Of a stretch of DNA of 62,192 bases, positions 7,301 through 19,729 are shown in pieces (within the stretch, counting starts at the first letter, position 1; every line of letters begins with the position of its first letter). Source of the stretch: Bacillota bacterium (GTDB taxonomy: Bacteria > Bacillota > Clostridia > Oscillospirales > Ethanoligenentaceae). The position numbers and the translations under genes are program-made. The stretch covers positions 1-62,192 of the forward strand of contig JAEWAU010000081.1 in assembly GCA_023391535.1 (NCBI GenBank), in the 5' to 3' direction. The notes under the pieces were generated by a model. The model worked only from the letters and a program-made list of their open reading frames with translations, was not told the DNA's origin and did not search any database.

Positions 7301-7909
7301 TTATGGCAGAAAGCCGCGATCCCGCTCCGCTTTGTCCGGCAGCCCGCCGCGAAGCAGGGCAACGGTCTTTTTTATCTTTTCTCTGGACCAGAGGAGAATT
7401 CCGTTATCGGGATATTTTCGATAATCGTATTCTAAGGAGGATATCAGGTACAGATACAGATCGTACCAGACGATGCGGACCGTTTGGCCGGACGTAAATT
7501 CACCGATTCCATAACCGTCCGGAAAATCCTTGTTTTGGCGATCAGTGCGGAACCCAACTTCCATGAGGGAATCCGCCCAAAGGCATCTTACAAAATCGAT
7601 CAGCCCGGTGATTCTGCCGTTTTTTATAAAGACGTTTCCTTCCCACAGATCCCAATGGACAAGCCTCGGCAGGTTTACCTCTTCAAAATATTTTCCGTAC
7701 TCGGCATAAAGCGCTTCGATTTCGCCGCAGGCCACGCCGGTATCGATGTTCAGCGCCCGTGCATCGCGGAGCACATCCTGAAGCATCGTAAAAAAAACGG
7801 TACGCCAATTTGTCCCCTGCTTTTTTCGCTGGCCGAAGTACCCAAAACGGGGCCGGTTATGCGCCTGTTCGCCTTCCTTGATGAGGCGAAACGTTCCAGG
7901 CCGTATCAA
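7301..7909 (-). pseudogene. APH-family phosphotransferase, 5'-truncated
   Basis: The 202-codon frame holds only the C-terminal two thirds of an aminoglycoside-phosphotransferase/choline-kinase-like enzyme. The catalytic loop LVHWDLWEGNVFI (HxDxxxxN) and the metal-binding GLIDFVRCLWADSLMEVGFR are intact. The N-terminal lobe with the nucleotide-binding Lys is missing. An in-frame TAA stands about 15 codons before the TTG at 7909, and the AraC gene begins immediately upstream. Family members are usually about 300 residues. It is probably inactive, and it converges on the acylase gene. Confidence 0.75.
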
Positions 7910-7948
7910 TCTTCTCTGGAAATACTGTAAAAAAGAGAGCTTCCCCCA

Positions 7949-8734
7949 TTATTTTATATTGTACTTCCGATATTCGCTTGGAGTTAACCCCGTCGCTTTT
8001 TTGAACTGCCGCATAAAATGAGTGTCGTTTTGGTAACCGCACGTATGCGCAATCGCCGAAACGGGGAAGGGGCTGTACTCCAGCAGATATTTGGCGCGCT
8101 CCAGGCGCCCCCCTATGATGTCGTCCATTACTGCATGGCCGAATAATTCTCTGTAGACATGCTGAAAATACGATTTGCTCAGATGCACTTTCTCGGCCAG
8201 TTCGCCCACCGAAACACCGGCCTTGGGCGCGCTGTAGAACGAATTGCGCAAAGCGCTGAATTCCGCGAAGTAGCGGCCTCCTTTCTCAGGAGCGCTGGCG
8301 GCCATTCCCTTGTTGCAAAGTGTCAGGAACATTTTCTGCAGGCTTATGTCGAGCATGCGCTCGCACAGCGAACCGCCCTGACTTTGGATGTCCTGCAAAT
8401 CGCGGATGCAGCGGGAAAGGGACGATACGCGGGGGACCGCAATCGCCCGGCCGATGGGCAGCGAAAGGGAACGGAAAAAATCCGCAAGGCCTTCGCCCTG
8501 AAAGTGGACCCAATCATTGACGAACGGCTTTTCGAGTTCGCGGTAATACTGCAATGTGTGCGGGCCGTACAGCACGCAGGTGCCGCTGCCAAGCGCCGTG
8601 CGCCCGCCCGCGAGCAGCGCTTCGGCTTCGCTCAGATGGAGTACGAACACATAGAACCCGGTGCCCTGGGGGCGGTTGATCGTAATACCGTCCTCATGGA
8701 CGAAATGGTAACCGCAGCTCAACATTCGGAACAT
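7949..8734 (-). CDS. AraC-family transcriptional regulator
   Basis: 261 residues from ATG 8734. An N-terminal cupin-like sensing domain (MFRMLSCGYHFVHEDGITIN through FVNDWVHFQGEG) is followed by a C-terminal double helix-turn-helix (about 165-258). The latter includes VSVGELAEKVHLSKSYFQHV and the signature ISAIAHTCGYQNDTHFMRQF-like region ending in LTPSEYRK. It resembles regulators of sugar-utilisation genes. The frame stays open to TTG 8797; ATG 8734 matches the family N-terminus best. A promoter on this strand lies at 8855-8883. The ligand is unknown. Confidence 0.88.
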   Translation of the reverse strand: MFRMLSCGYHFVHEDGITINRPQGTGFYVFVLHLSEAEALLAGGRTALGSGTCVLYGPHTLQYYRELEKPFVNDWVHFQGEGLADFFRSLSLPIGRAIAVPRVSSLSRCIRDLQDIQSQGGSLCERMLDISLQKMFLTLCNKGMAASAPEKGGRYFAEFSALRNSFYSAPKAGVSVGELAEKVHLSKSYFQHVYRELFGHAVMDDIIGGRLERAKYLLEYSPFPVSAIAHTCGYQNDTHFMRQFKKATGLTPSEYRKYNIK

Positions 8735-8854
8735 GGCTCCGAACCATCCTTTCCGGGCCTCTCCCGTGAAATTCACCCTTTTCGGCCGCCCGCGCAAGCA
8801 GTCCGGATTTCCCGCTGCTCTCTTTAAAAAAGCAGGATACGTCAGTATCTTCTC

Positions 8855-8894
8855 ATTATAAATCCTTGTGGGAAAGATGGCAAATTCCTATAAT
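8855..8894. promoter_or_regulatory. Overlapping divergent promoters (araC-like / DUF6171)
   Basis: Minus strand: TTGCCA (8883-8878), 17 nt, TATAAT (8860-8855), reading into the AraC gene. Plus strand: TTGTGG (8866-8871), 17 nt, TATAAT (8889-8894), reading into the DUF6171 gene. The two promoters overlap, so binding of one polymerase would exclude the other. Confidence 0.65.
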
Positions 8895-8989
8895 TAGTTC
8901 GTTAGGAAAAGCACGTTTTTTCCGTCGCGAAGGACGCGAACGCTTCGCAGCCATAGCAGGTAGAATACCGGGAACGGGGGCGCGTGAAT

Positions 8990-9253
8990 ATGGGACAGAA
9001 TGAACGGGCACCGTGCAGACGCTGCCTGCTCGCCGCTTTTGGCGCGGCGGAGGAGGTCGCCGCGGTGCGCGCGTACATCCGTTCATTCGACGCGGAAGCG
9101 CGGGCAGACTGGCGCCTCTACCGGCGCAGGCTTGCCGCCTGCCGCCGGTGCAATTTTCTGCAAAACGGGTTATGCCGGCTGTGCGGCTGCTTTGTGCGGG
9201 CGCGCGCCGCCAAAAATGTGCTCCATTGCGCCGCATCGCCGCCCAAATGGTAG
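8990..9253 (+). CDS. DUF6171 family Cys-rich small protein
   Basis: 87 residues. The ordered cysteines (CRRC near the start, then CRRC, LCRLCGCFVRARAAK and a last Cys near the end) followed by PPKW are the hallmark of the DUF6171 family, probably a zinc-binding fold. Its function is unknown. ATG 8990 (or GTG 8984) follows GGGAACGGGGG. The divergent AraC gene shares its promoter region. No membrane segment is visible. Confidence 0.75.
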   Translation: MGQNERAPCRRCLLAAFGAAEEVAAVRAYIRSFDAEARADWRLYRRRLAACRRCNFLQNGLCRLCGCFVRARAAKNVLHCAASPPKW

Positions 9254-9473
9254 GCGGCCGGCGCCGCCGGAGCGGAACGGGCCGGCTGCAAAAAATCGTC
9301 GGGTGAAGTGAAAACAGCCTGGAAGATAAGAGGTGTTGTCACAAAGAACGGCTCCGCCAGGGGCGGGCCGAAGCGCAGGGAGAAAAAGCGCTCTTTACAC
9401 ATACGGTTTTTGCTTTCAGCGGCTTTCCGGCTGCTGAGCACAACTTCAGTTATTATAACAGGAGGGACTACCA

Positions 9474-10940
9474 TTGGTTCATTATTTCGTTGACGCGGAC
9501 TTGAAAAAAGACAGAATCTCCAAGGACATCTATGGCCATTTCTCGGAGCATTTGGGAAGGTGTATCTATCAGGGACTTTACGTGGGCGAGGATTCCCCCG
9601 TTCCCAACGTAAACGGAATGCGTAGCGACGTAGTGGCGGCCCTCCGGCAAATCCGGATTCCCGTTTTGCGCTGGCCGGGCGGGTGCTTTGCAGACGAATA
9701 TCACTGGAAAGACGGCATCGGCCCCAAGGCCGGGCGAAAATGCATGGTCAACTCCAACTGGGGAGGAGTTGTGGAAGACAACAGCTTCGGCACGCACGAG
9801 TTTTTTGAACTTTGCCGCCAGCTTGGATGCGACGCGTATGTCAATGCGAACGTTGGCAGCGGTACCGTGCAGGAAATGCAGGAGTGGGTGGAATACATTA
9901 CGGCAAAGGACGGAACGCCGATGTCCGAGTGGCGGCGGCGCAACGGCCACGCACAGCCGTGGAAGCTGCGCTACCTTGGCGTCGGCAACGAGAACTGGGG
10001 CTGCGGCGGCAACATGACGGCCGATTATTATGCGAACGAATACCGGCGCTACCAAACTTTCGTGCGGCAGTACGGCGAGGAAAAAACCTGCAAAATCGCC
10101 TGCGGCGCGAACGCGGACGATCTGGACTGGACCGATACCCTGATGAAGAACGCCGGCAGTCTGATGGACGGACTGTCGCTGCACTACTATACGATTCCGT
10201 CGGGCGACTGGTCGAAAAAAGGGTCGTCCACCGAATTTTCCAAGGACGAGTATTACGCGACGCTCCGCCGCACGCTGCATATGGAGGAACTGGTAACCCG
10301 CCATTCCGCAATTATGGATCGCTACGATCCCGAATGCAGGGTCGGCCTGATGGTGGACGAATGGGGCGGCTGGTACGATGTGGAACCGGGGACGCATCCC
10401 GGTTTTCTGTATCAGCAAAACACGATGCGGGACGCCATCCTTGCGGGCATCAATCTCGATATATTCAATAAACACGCGAAGCGCGTGAAAATGGCCAACC
10501 TTGCGCAGGTGGCGAATGTGCTCCAGTCCGTTGTGCTTACCGAAGGGGAGAAGATGGTGCTCACGCCCACCTATCATGTGTTCGACCTGTACAAGGTACA
10601 CCAGGGCGCCGAGCTGCTGGAAAGCTATTTCGCGGAGGAAAGCGAATGCGGTGGCGGCATCCCCGCTCTGCACGAATCCGCCTCAATGGATGCCGAAGGG
10701 CGGGTCAACATGACGCTGTGCAACCTTTCGGCCGACGATTCAGCCGAGATCGCCGTGGAGCTTAAGGGGAAAAAGCCGCAAAAGGTGGATGCCGTGATCC
10801 TGACGGGAGCCATCCATGATTATAACCGTTTCGAAGATCCGGAGCATGTGACGCCGCATTCTTTCCGCGTGCAGGGCGAGGACGGCAGGCTGGCGTTTAA
10901 CCTGCCCGCGTGTTCGGTGCTGCGTATTACGGCGGAATGA
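9474..10940 (+). CDS. abfA: Alpha-L-arabinofuranosidase, GH51
   Basis: 488 residues, full length for intracellular GH51 enzymes, which release terminal arabinofuranose from arabinan or arabinoxylan oligosaccharides. The barrel shows DIYGHFSEHLGRCIYQGLY, RWPGGCFADEYHWKDG, the acid/base Glu173 in GNENWG and the nucleophile Glu296 in VDEWGGWYD. The C-terminal beta domain includes LCNLSADD and ends LPACSVLRI. The start is TTG 9474 behind a strong AGGAGG at 8-nt spacing. There is no signal peptide, so it is cytosolic. TATTATAA near 9450 may be its -10 region. It is not linked to the other glycosidases of the window. Confidence 0.95.
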   Translation: MVHYFVDADLKKDRISKDIYGHFSEHLGRCIYQGLYVGEDSPVPNVNGMRSDVVAALRQIRIPVLRWPGGCFADEYHWKDGIGPKAGRKCMVNSNWGGVVEDNSFGTHEFFELCRQLGCDAYVNANVGSGTVQEMQEWVEYITAKDGTPMSEWRRRNGHAQPWKLRYLGVGNENWGCGGNMTADYYANEYRRYQTFVRQYGEEKTCKIACGANADDLDWTDTLMKNAGSLMDGLSLHYYTIPSGDWSKKGSSTEFSKDEYYATLRRTLHMEELVTRHSAIMDRYDPECRVGLMVDEWGGWYDVEPGTHPGFLYQQNTMRDAILAGINLDIFNKHAKRVKMANLAQVANVLQSVVLTEGEKMVLTPTYHVFDLYKVHQGAELLESYFAEESECGGGIPALHESASMDAEGRVNMTLCNLSADDSAEIAVELKGKKPQKVDAVILTGAIHDYNRFEDPEHVTPHSFRVQGEDGRLAFNLPACSVLRITAE

Positions 10941-11270
10941 TTGCCGTTCTGGGCCGGCGCTGCCCCAAAATCCGCAGAAATGGAAAGTGACGGCTCCAGG
11001 TATCGTCTATCAACAGCACGCAGAACAAGGAGGCGCGCATCCCAAAACACGAGGCGGGCGACGAGATCGGCCGCCTCGTGCCCGTGAGAGCGGGCCAAAC
11101 CGTTTCGAACAGCGAATGATTCTTCACCCGAACGTCCCTCCCGATTGGCCAAACGGTTTGCACCCTTCCGTTCTAACGCGGCGCAAACGGGAAGTACTAT
11201 GATGCGATTGCCGGGAATTGGGCATCCTAAATGTGCCAAACCAGATTTGGAATAAACTGCATTTTGAGTG
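10941..11270. other. Intergenic region with a hairpin and two near-palindromic motifs
   Basis: No coding frame here is convincing. A 10-bp stem (11048-11057 with 11071-11080) lacks a T-tract. The near-palindromes AAACCGTTT (11097-11105) and AAACGGTTT (11151-11159), each preceded by CC, could be a pair of LacI-type operators before the DUF255 gene, but this is speculative. Confidence 0.3.
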
Positions 11271-13334
<2,064 letters not shown>

Positions 13335-13344
13335 CCGGCACACT

Positions 13345-15772
13345 TTATTCCACGGTGACGGCTTGCGTAATCTCGAGCTTCTTTACGCGTCGCAGCGGGG
13401 AAATGAGCGCGAGGAACACCGCCGCTGCCGTGAGCGCGCAGGCCGCCGTAATCAGCCCCCAAGGCAGATGCCAGGGCAGCCCGAACGTGTTCTGCACGAG
13501 CTGGCGGTACAGTAGCCGGTGGAGCGGAACACCGCACAAAAGGCCGATGGCGAGGGCGAAAACGCCGTAGAACGCCGCTTCGCAAACAAGCATGGCGGTT
13601 ACCTGCCCCATCGTCATGCCGCCCGCGCGCAGCAAGCCGAGCTGGCGGGTGCGCACGAGGACGCTGGTGCCGATGGTGCCGACGATGTTGAGCAAACCGA
13701 TCAGCCCGATTACCGCGATGAAGCCATAGAAGAATACGTCCGTCACGTTTTGCAGCCGCCGGGCCGTCTCCTGCATCTGCTGCTGGTTGCCGATGGAAAC
13801 ATCCGGGATTCCGGAAACGGCGCTTTGCAGGTCGCGCAGGGCGGCGTCGCCATCCGCGCCCGTTTTGAGCGTGATCGCCGCAAAGTTCGGTTTCGCGCCG
13901 GAAAGCGACTCGAACACCCGGTTCGTGGTATACATCCCGATAAAGCAGGAGCCGGCGTATTCCTGAAGCGCCATATTGCTCTGCACTACGCCGCAGATCC
14001 GGAGCGTTTTTCCGCTCACGCGCAGGGTATCGCCGGGCTTCAGGTCGCTGACGTCGATATTTTGCGCGCTCATGGTGTTGAGCATCAGCAGCACGCCGTT
14101 TTCGCGGTCGAGCTGCGCCGGATCGGTCTTTCCGAGCACGAGGTCGCCTTGCAGCGCACGGAGATCGGAATCCGAAAGCCCCACGAGCACCGACTGCCGG
14201 TTTTTTCCCACGCGCACCGTGCCGTCCGGTGCCTCCTGCGCCTTGCCCCAATACTGCCCGCTGCGCCGGTAATCGTCCCCGAGCAGGCGGTAGGCGAACA
14301 TCGCGTCCACAAGGCCCACGCGCTTGGCGGAAAGGGAGGAAACGCCGGCGATCTGCCGCATCTGCGAGAGCGTCGTTTCCGAAAACGCACCTTTGCCGGC
14401 GGGAATGGCCGCGTAAACGTCACCCACCTCGAAGTTGTGCCGCGCGCCCTGGCGGACGAGGTCGGTCATTGGGGAAAAGGCGAGCAGCAGCAGGATGCCG
14501 AACGAAAGGGAGAGCGCCGTGAGCGCGAAGCTGCGCTTCCGCGTGCCGATCTGCCGCAGCGAGAGCGCGAATTCCACCGGCAGCAGCCGGGTTGCGAAGC
14601 CTCTTGCACGACGCTTTTTGAGAGGAGCGGCCGAAGAAGCGGAAAGAGCCTGCACGGGCGAGATTCCGCCCGCCTTTTTGGCCGGGACGAACGCCGAAAC
14701 GAGCGTGCAGCCCACGCCGAGCACGGCGCCGAGAAGCAGCGACGGCCACGAGAGAAAGAACACCGGACCGTCGGCTCCCCAGAGCTGCGGCAGCATCTTC
14801 TGCAAAAACAGGTTGAGCGCGGCAGTGACCGCGACGCCGAGCAAGACTCCCGGCAGCACGCCTAAGAGAGAGATCTGAAGAGCTTCCGCGCGCACCATGC
14901 GGCGGATCTGCGCGGGTGTTGCACCCACGGCGCGCAGCAGGCCGTACTGCCGCACGCGATGCGCAACCGATTGGTTGAACGCGTTATAAATCATCACCGT
15001 GGCGGCGAACAGCACGAGCGCAGCCAGCACTCCGCCCGCGCCGTAGACGCCCGCGGCGCGGCTGTCGCCGGAACGGCCGAGGGCGGCCAGCAGCATCGTA
15101 TGCTGTGTCACCTGTTTCGCCGGAATGCCGTTCTCCTTTTCGATGGAGCGCACGAAGCTTTCAATCGAGACGGTATTGCGCACCTGCAGGAAGACATCCG
15201 TGCGGTTTTCGCCCGCAAGCGCCTGCGCGGCCGGGAGCGAAACCCACACATGCGCGATGCCGGTGGATTTGTTGTCGCTGTTGTCTTTGAGGATGCCGGA
15301 GAGGACGACCGTGCGGCTCTTGCCTCCGATGGTGAGCGTGAGCACGGCGCCGGGCTTTGCGCCCGAGTTTACCTTCTGCGCCACCCAGTTTTCGAGCGCA
15401 ATTTGATTTTCGCCCTGCGGGGCGTTTCCGGAGAGGAAATGCAGATTTCGCTCATTGAGGCCGCCGGCGTCCGCGCCCGAGATGCGGTAGAGCGTCCGGC
15501 CGTTGAGCACCGCCGGAATATTCGTGTTCAGAACCCGGCCGGAGGCGGAAACGTCCAGCCGCTTTTGCAGCGCCTGCGCCTGCGCGGGCGTGCAGTCCGC
15601 CGCCAGCACGTGCCACACGCCGCTCGCGGAAGCCGAGCGCACCTCGAACTGCTGTGTCAGCCCGAGCATGGAGAACAGCGTGCTGATGAGCGCTACGGCC
15701 AGCACCACGCCGAGCGCCAGCAGGGCGGTGCGGCTTTTCTGCGCGCGCAGGTAGCGCCGCGCGATTCCCGCT

Positions 15773-15783
<11 letters not shown>
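13345..15783 (-). CDS. ABC transporter permease, double FtsX/MacB-type
   Basis: 812 residues built as two FtsX-like modules. Each has one N-terminal membrane helix, a large extracellular domain and three C-terminal helices (roughly 20-43, 250-370; then 430-450, 680-790). VGATPAQIRRMV and AGGMTMGQVTAMLVCEAAF are the typical cytoplasmic coupling stretches. It pairs with the ATPase whose 3' end overlaps its start by 11 nt. Such exporters act on lipids, peptides or antimicrobial peptides, and the neighbouring two-component system fits a stress-response role. The substrate cannot be read from sequence. Confidence 0.92.
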
Positions 15784-16465
<682 letters not shown>

Positions 16466-16555
16466 AAAAAACCCTCCTGCCTCCGTAAGTGCCTTTTGCC
16501 GCGGCAATCCCGCTGCGTTTTTATGGGAATTGCCGTTCTGTCCGCCTCCGGCGCA

Positions 16556-16605
16556 AAAAAATCCGCGGCAAATGCGTTTCCCCGCGGGCTTTGCCGCGGA
16601 TTTTT
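16556..16605. terminator. Bidirectional terminator or leader attenuator
   Basis: AAAATCCGCGGCAAA-type arms (16556-16572 with 16590-16605) form a stem of about 15 bp with A/T tracts on both sides. On the minus strand it ends the regulator-kinase transcript, but it also lies downstream of the operator and -10 box proposed for the ABC genes, so it could attenuate them. Confidence 0.75.
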
Positions 16606-16632
16606 CGCACGGCTTTATCGGACATCGGCATC

Positions 16633-16638
16633 AGTATA
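16633..16638 (-). promoter_or_regulatory. Candidate -10 box for the ABC exporter operon
   Basis: TATACT on the minus strand, centred about 50 nt downstream of the palindrome at 16681-16696. No good -35 hexamer is visible at 16-18 nt, as expected for a promoter that needs an activator. Confidence 0.45.
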
Positions 16639-16680
16639 GCGGAACGACCTTACAATCCGGTGAAAAGCGCCGCGGCGGGG

Positions 16681-16696
16681 CTTACGCTTTCGTAAG
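16681..16696. promoter_or_regulatory. Palindromic operator upstream of the ABC exporter
   Basis: CTTACGCTTTCGTAAG is a perfect 6+4+6 palindrome. It lies between the kinase gene and the ATPase gene. The same pattern recurs at 18748-18763 before the regulator gene. The form TTACN-N4-NGTAA matches operators known for BceR/VirR-like response regulators. Confidence 0.65.
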
Positions 16697-16717
16697 GCGG
16701 GCGTTTCAGGCGCTGCG

Positions 16718-18004
16718 CTACAGGCCGTTTCGCGGGAACAGGAAGGTGAACACCGCTCCCGAGCCGGGCTTATTTCCGGCGCTCAGCGTGCCGCCCATCT
16801 GCTCGGTGATGGCGCGCGCAAGCGGAAGGCCGATGCCGCTGCCGTTTCCCGTGCGGCCGGGCGCGCGGTAAAAGCGCCGGAAGAGGAAGGGCAGCGCCTC
16901 GGGCGGGATGCCGGGGCCGGTATCCCGCACCGTGAGGGAGACCGAAGCGGGCGAATCCAGAAGCTCCACGGTGACACAACCGCCCGGGGGCGTGGCTTCG
17001 ATGCAGTTTTTCACCACGTTGCCCACCGCTTCGCGCAGCCACGCGGCGTCGCACAGAAGAAACGGCTCCGGGCCGGCGGCGAGAGAGAGCGCGATATCCC
17101 GCTTCTTTGAAAGCGCGGCGAAATCGCCGAGCACCTCGCTTGCGAGCGTGCGCAGCGAGCGGCGCGCCAGGTGAAGCGTAAGGCGGTCAGCTTCGATGCG
17201 CGCCATTTTCAAAAGCCCCAGGATGAGCCATTCCATGCGCTCGAGCTGCTCGCCGCTTTGCACGGTAAACTCGCGAGCCGGCTTGCTCATCGGCTCCTGC
17301 AGCAGGATCTCGTTTATCATTTTGAGAGCGGCGAGCGGCGTTTTGAGCTGGTGGGAGATATCCGTGAGCAGATCGCTCAAAAAGGCGCGCTCGCGTTCGA
17401 GCTTTCCGGTGGCGGCCTGCACGCCCGCGGCCATTTCGTTGAAGGCGTGCTGCATGCGTCCGAACGCCCCTTCGGCGCCCTGTTCCATCCGCACGCCGAA
17501 ATGCCCCCGGCCCGCTTCCGCCGCCTGTGCCTGTGCCGCCATTGCCAAAGCGCAGGTGCCGCGCAGCTCGCGCAGCGCCGCGAGCAGAAACAGGAAAAGC
17601 AAAACCGCCGCGGCTCCGCCCGCCGCAAGCAGGCCCGTGCGCGCGAGCGCGGGCAGGGCGGGCAGCACGAGATCCGCCGTAGCCGGCTCATACCCGTTTT
17701 GGGCGAACAGCGCAAGGCCCGCGGCGCGGTCGTCCGGCAACGTTTTCCGCGCGGCAAAGGCATCCGCCACCGCCCGCGGGGCGGCGGCGCCCGTCCGCAC
17801 AAGGCTTCCCGCCACGGCGCTTTCGCGCGCGAGCAGCGCGCCGCGCATGCGGGAAGCCCCGAGCTGCGCGCCCGCGCAAAACAGCGCGCCCGCGCAGAGC
17901 AGCAGCAGCGCGAAAAACGCCGCCAGCCGCTTGGCGGCGGGTTCCCGGAACAGCTCCCGCAGCGGGAAAGCCGGCTTTGCACCCGTATTCGGCATCTCCG
18001 TCAC
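16718..18004 (-). CDS. Sensor histidine kinase
   Basis: 428 residues. Two membrane helices (about 28-48 and 124-146) flank a small extracytoplasmic loop of about 75 residues. A HAMP-like linker follows, then the H-box SDLLTDISHQLKTPLAAL (His218), N-box NVVKNCIEA, G1 DTGPGIPP and G2 GNGSGIGLPLA. The loop is too small for a typical ligand domain, so sensing through the membrane or the partner transporter is plausible. The start GTG 18004 overlaps the response regulator's stop (GTGA), so the genes are translationally coupled. Confidence 0.95.
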   Translation of the reverse strand: MTEMPNTGAKPAFPLRELFREPAAKRLAAFFALLLLCAGALFCAGAQLGASRMRGALLARESAVAGSLVRTGAAAPRAVADAFAARKTLPDDRAAGLALFAQNGYEPATADLVLPALPALARTGLLAAGGAAAVLLFLFLLAALRELRGTCALAMAAQAQAAEAGRGHFGVRMEQGAEGAFGRMQHAFNEMAAGVQAATGKLERERAFLSDLLTDISHQLKTPLAALKMINEILLQEPMSKPAREFTVQSGEQLERMEWLILGLLKMARIEADRLTLHLARRSLRTLASEVLGDFAALSKKRDIALSLAAGPEPFLLCDAAWLREAVGNVVKNCIEATPPGGCVTVELLDSPASVSLTVRDTGPGIPPEALPFLFRRFYRAPGRTGNGSGIGLPLARAITEQMGGTLSAGNKPGSGAVFTFLFPRNGL

Positions 18005-18684
18005 CCTCTTTCCGCCGCAAGGCGATATCCCGCGCCGCGCACGGTCTGCAAAAAGGAGGGGCGCGAGGGGTCGTCCTCGATCTTTTCACGCAGGCGGCGG
18101 ATATAGACCGTCAGCGTGTTTTCGTCCACGAAATCGCCGCCGCTGTCCCACAAAACGGAGAGCAGCCGCTCGCGCGGCACGATATGTCCCGCGTTTCGCA
18201 CAAGCTGCGCGAACAGCCGATATTCCGCCTGCGTGAGCGGCAGCTCCCGTTCCCCGCGGAACGCGCGCTGCTGCGCCGTATCAAGCAGAAAAGGGCCGGC
18301 CGCGAGCGCCGCGGGCGCGTTTTCCCCGGCGCGGCGCAGCAGCGCGCGAATGCGCGAGAGCAGTTCGAGCAGGCGGAACGGCTTGGCAATGTAGTCGTCG
18401 CCTCCCAGGTCGAGCCCCATCACCACCTGCGTTTCCTCGTCGCAGGCCGTGAGGAACAAAATGGGCACGGGCGAGCGCTCCCGGATGCGTTTGCACAGCG
18501 CAAAACCGGTTCCGTCCGGCAGGCCCACGTCGAGCACGGCAAGATCGGGCGCATGGCGCAGGAACGCGTCCCAACCCGCCTGGACGCTTCCCGCCGCCTC
18601 CACCTCGTAGCCGTCTTTTCGCATACTGTAGCAAAGCCCCGCCACCAGGGCGGGGTCGTCTTCCACCAGCAAAATCCGCCGCAT
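18001..18684 (-). CDS. OmpR/PhoB-family response regulator
   Basis: 227 residues. The receiver domain has the acidic pair at 9-10 (LLVEDD), phospho-acceptor Asp52 (AVLDVGLPDG), Thr79 and Lys101 (YIAKPF). The C-terminal winged helix ends TVRGAGYRLAAERG, with the recognition region ENTLTVYIRRLREKIEDD. It is cotranscribed with the kinase. A TTAC-type palindrome 64 nt upstream of ATG 18684 suggests autoregulation. Confidence 0.96.
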   Translation of the reverse strand: MRRILLVEDDPALVAGLCYSMRKDGYEVEAAGSVQAGWDAFLRHAPDLAVLDVGLPDGTGFALCKRIRERSPVPILFLTACDEETQVVMGLDLGGDDYIAKPFRLLELLSRIRALLRRAGENAPAALAAGPFLLDTAQQRAFRGERELPLTQAEYRLFAQLVRNAGHIVPRERLLSVLWDSGGDFVDENTLTVYIRRLREKIEDDPSRPSFLQTVRGAGYRLAAERG

Positions 18685-18747
18685 GCGCTTCCCCTCCGTT
18701 CCCCTCTATTGTAGCAGGAAACGGGAGGCGGTAACAGGCGGCGGCAG

Positions 18748-18763
18748 CTTACAGTTTTGTAGG
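18748..18763. promoter_or_regulatory. Operator-like palindrome upstream of the response regulator
   Basis: CTTACAGTTTTGTAGG matches the perfect palindrome at 16681-16696 at 12 of 16 positions and keeps the CTTAC-N6-GTA frame. It lies 64 nt before the regulator start and downstream of menA. Confidence 0.55.
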
Positions 18764-18820
18764 ATTTCTTCTCAGGAAAGGGCGACGGCCCAAACGGGAA
18801 CGCCGCGCGGCGCCAAACGG

Positions 18821-19714
18821 CTATTTCAAATAAAACGCCTGCAGCAGCAGCCCCAGGATGAGGAGCAGGTGAAACTGCGCGCCGAGCTTCCCGATAAGTC
18901 CCATGAACTCCCGTTTGCGAAACTGGGAGGGGCGAAAGCGCGCGATGCGCGCAAGCTTTGGCAGGTACAGCAAAAACAACAGCGAGATCAGCGCGGGCGG
19001 AGGGTATACGCCTGCGGCGGTGAGGAGGGCGGCCGCGGCGGGCAGGGAGACGCAGGCGCCCACCCACAGCCGCTTCGACGCTTCGAAGCCGATGCGGCAG
19101 GGCAGCGTGCGCCGGCCGGCTGCGGCGTCCTTTTCCAGGTCGCACAGGTTGTTGGTGAGCAGAATCGACGCGATGAAAATCGCCGTTGGAACGGCCATCA
19201 GGAGCGTTTGCGCGGAAACCCGGCCCGACTGGATATAAACGACCGTGGAGGTGATGCCGAAGCCCATGGTGCAGCCCGAGGCGAGCTCCCCGAACGGTGT
19301 GTACGAGATGGGCTTCGGGCCGCTCGAATAGAAAAACGCCACCAACCCGCCTGCGAGCGCAACCAGCAGAATCAGGAAGCTGGTGCGGAGGGCGAGGATT
19401 ACCCCGATGCCGAGCGCGAGAGCGGCGAACAGGCAAATCAGGACGAGCACCTGTTTGGGTGTCGCCGAACCGTCCGCCAGCGCCTTTTCCTCCGCCTGCT
19501 CCGCTCCGTCTCCGCCGCGGCGGTAGTCGTAATAGTCGTTGAGCATGTTGGTGCCCGACTGGATCAGCGCTATGGCGGCCAGCAGCAGAAGAAGATACGG
19601 TAGGCTGAACCGCCGGAACCGGCTGTAGGCGTAAGCCGAGCCCAGCAGCACGGGCAGCGCGCCCGCAATCAGCGTTTTCGGCTCCGCCAGCTTTCGAATC
19701 GTCTGTACGGTCAT
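18821..19714 (-). CDS. menA: UbiA-family prenyltransferase, MenA-like
   Basis: 297 residues with eight or nine predicted membrane helices. The first Asp-rich motif is GTNMLNDYYDYRRGGDG (Asp60, Asp63) and the second is NNLCDLEKDAAAGRRTL. In MenA these bind the magnesium-polyprenyl diphosphate that is attached to 1,4-dihydroxy-2-naphthoate to make demethylmenaquinone. It is the last gene of the cyd cluster, 15 nt after cydC, which supports a quinone role over protoheme or chlorophyll synthases. No other men genes are in the window. Confidence 0.88.
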   Translation of the reverse strand: MTVQTIRKLAEPKTLIAGALPVLLGSAYAYSRFRRFSLPYLLLLLAAIALIQSGTNMLNDYYDYRRGGDGAEQAEEKALADGSATPKQVLVLICLFAALALGIGVILALRTSFLILLVALAGGLVAFFYSSGPKPISYTPFGELASGCTMGFGITSTVVYIQSGRVSAQTLLMAVPTAIFIASILLTNNLCDLEKDAAAGRRTLPCRIGFEASKRLWVGACVSLPAAAALLTAAGVYPPPALISLLFLLYLPKLARIARFRPSQFRKREFMGLIGKLGAQFHLLLILGLLLQAFYLK

Positions 19715-19729
19715 TTTCGTCCTCCCGTC

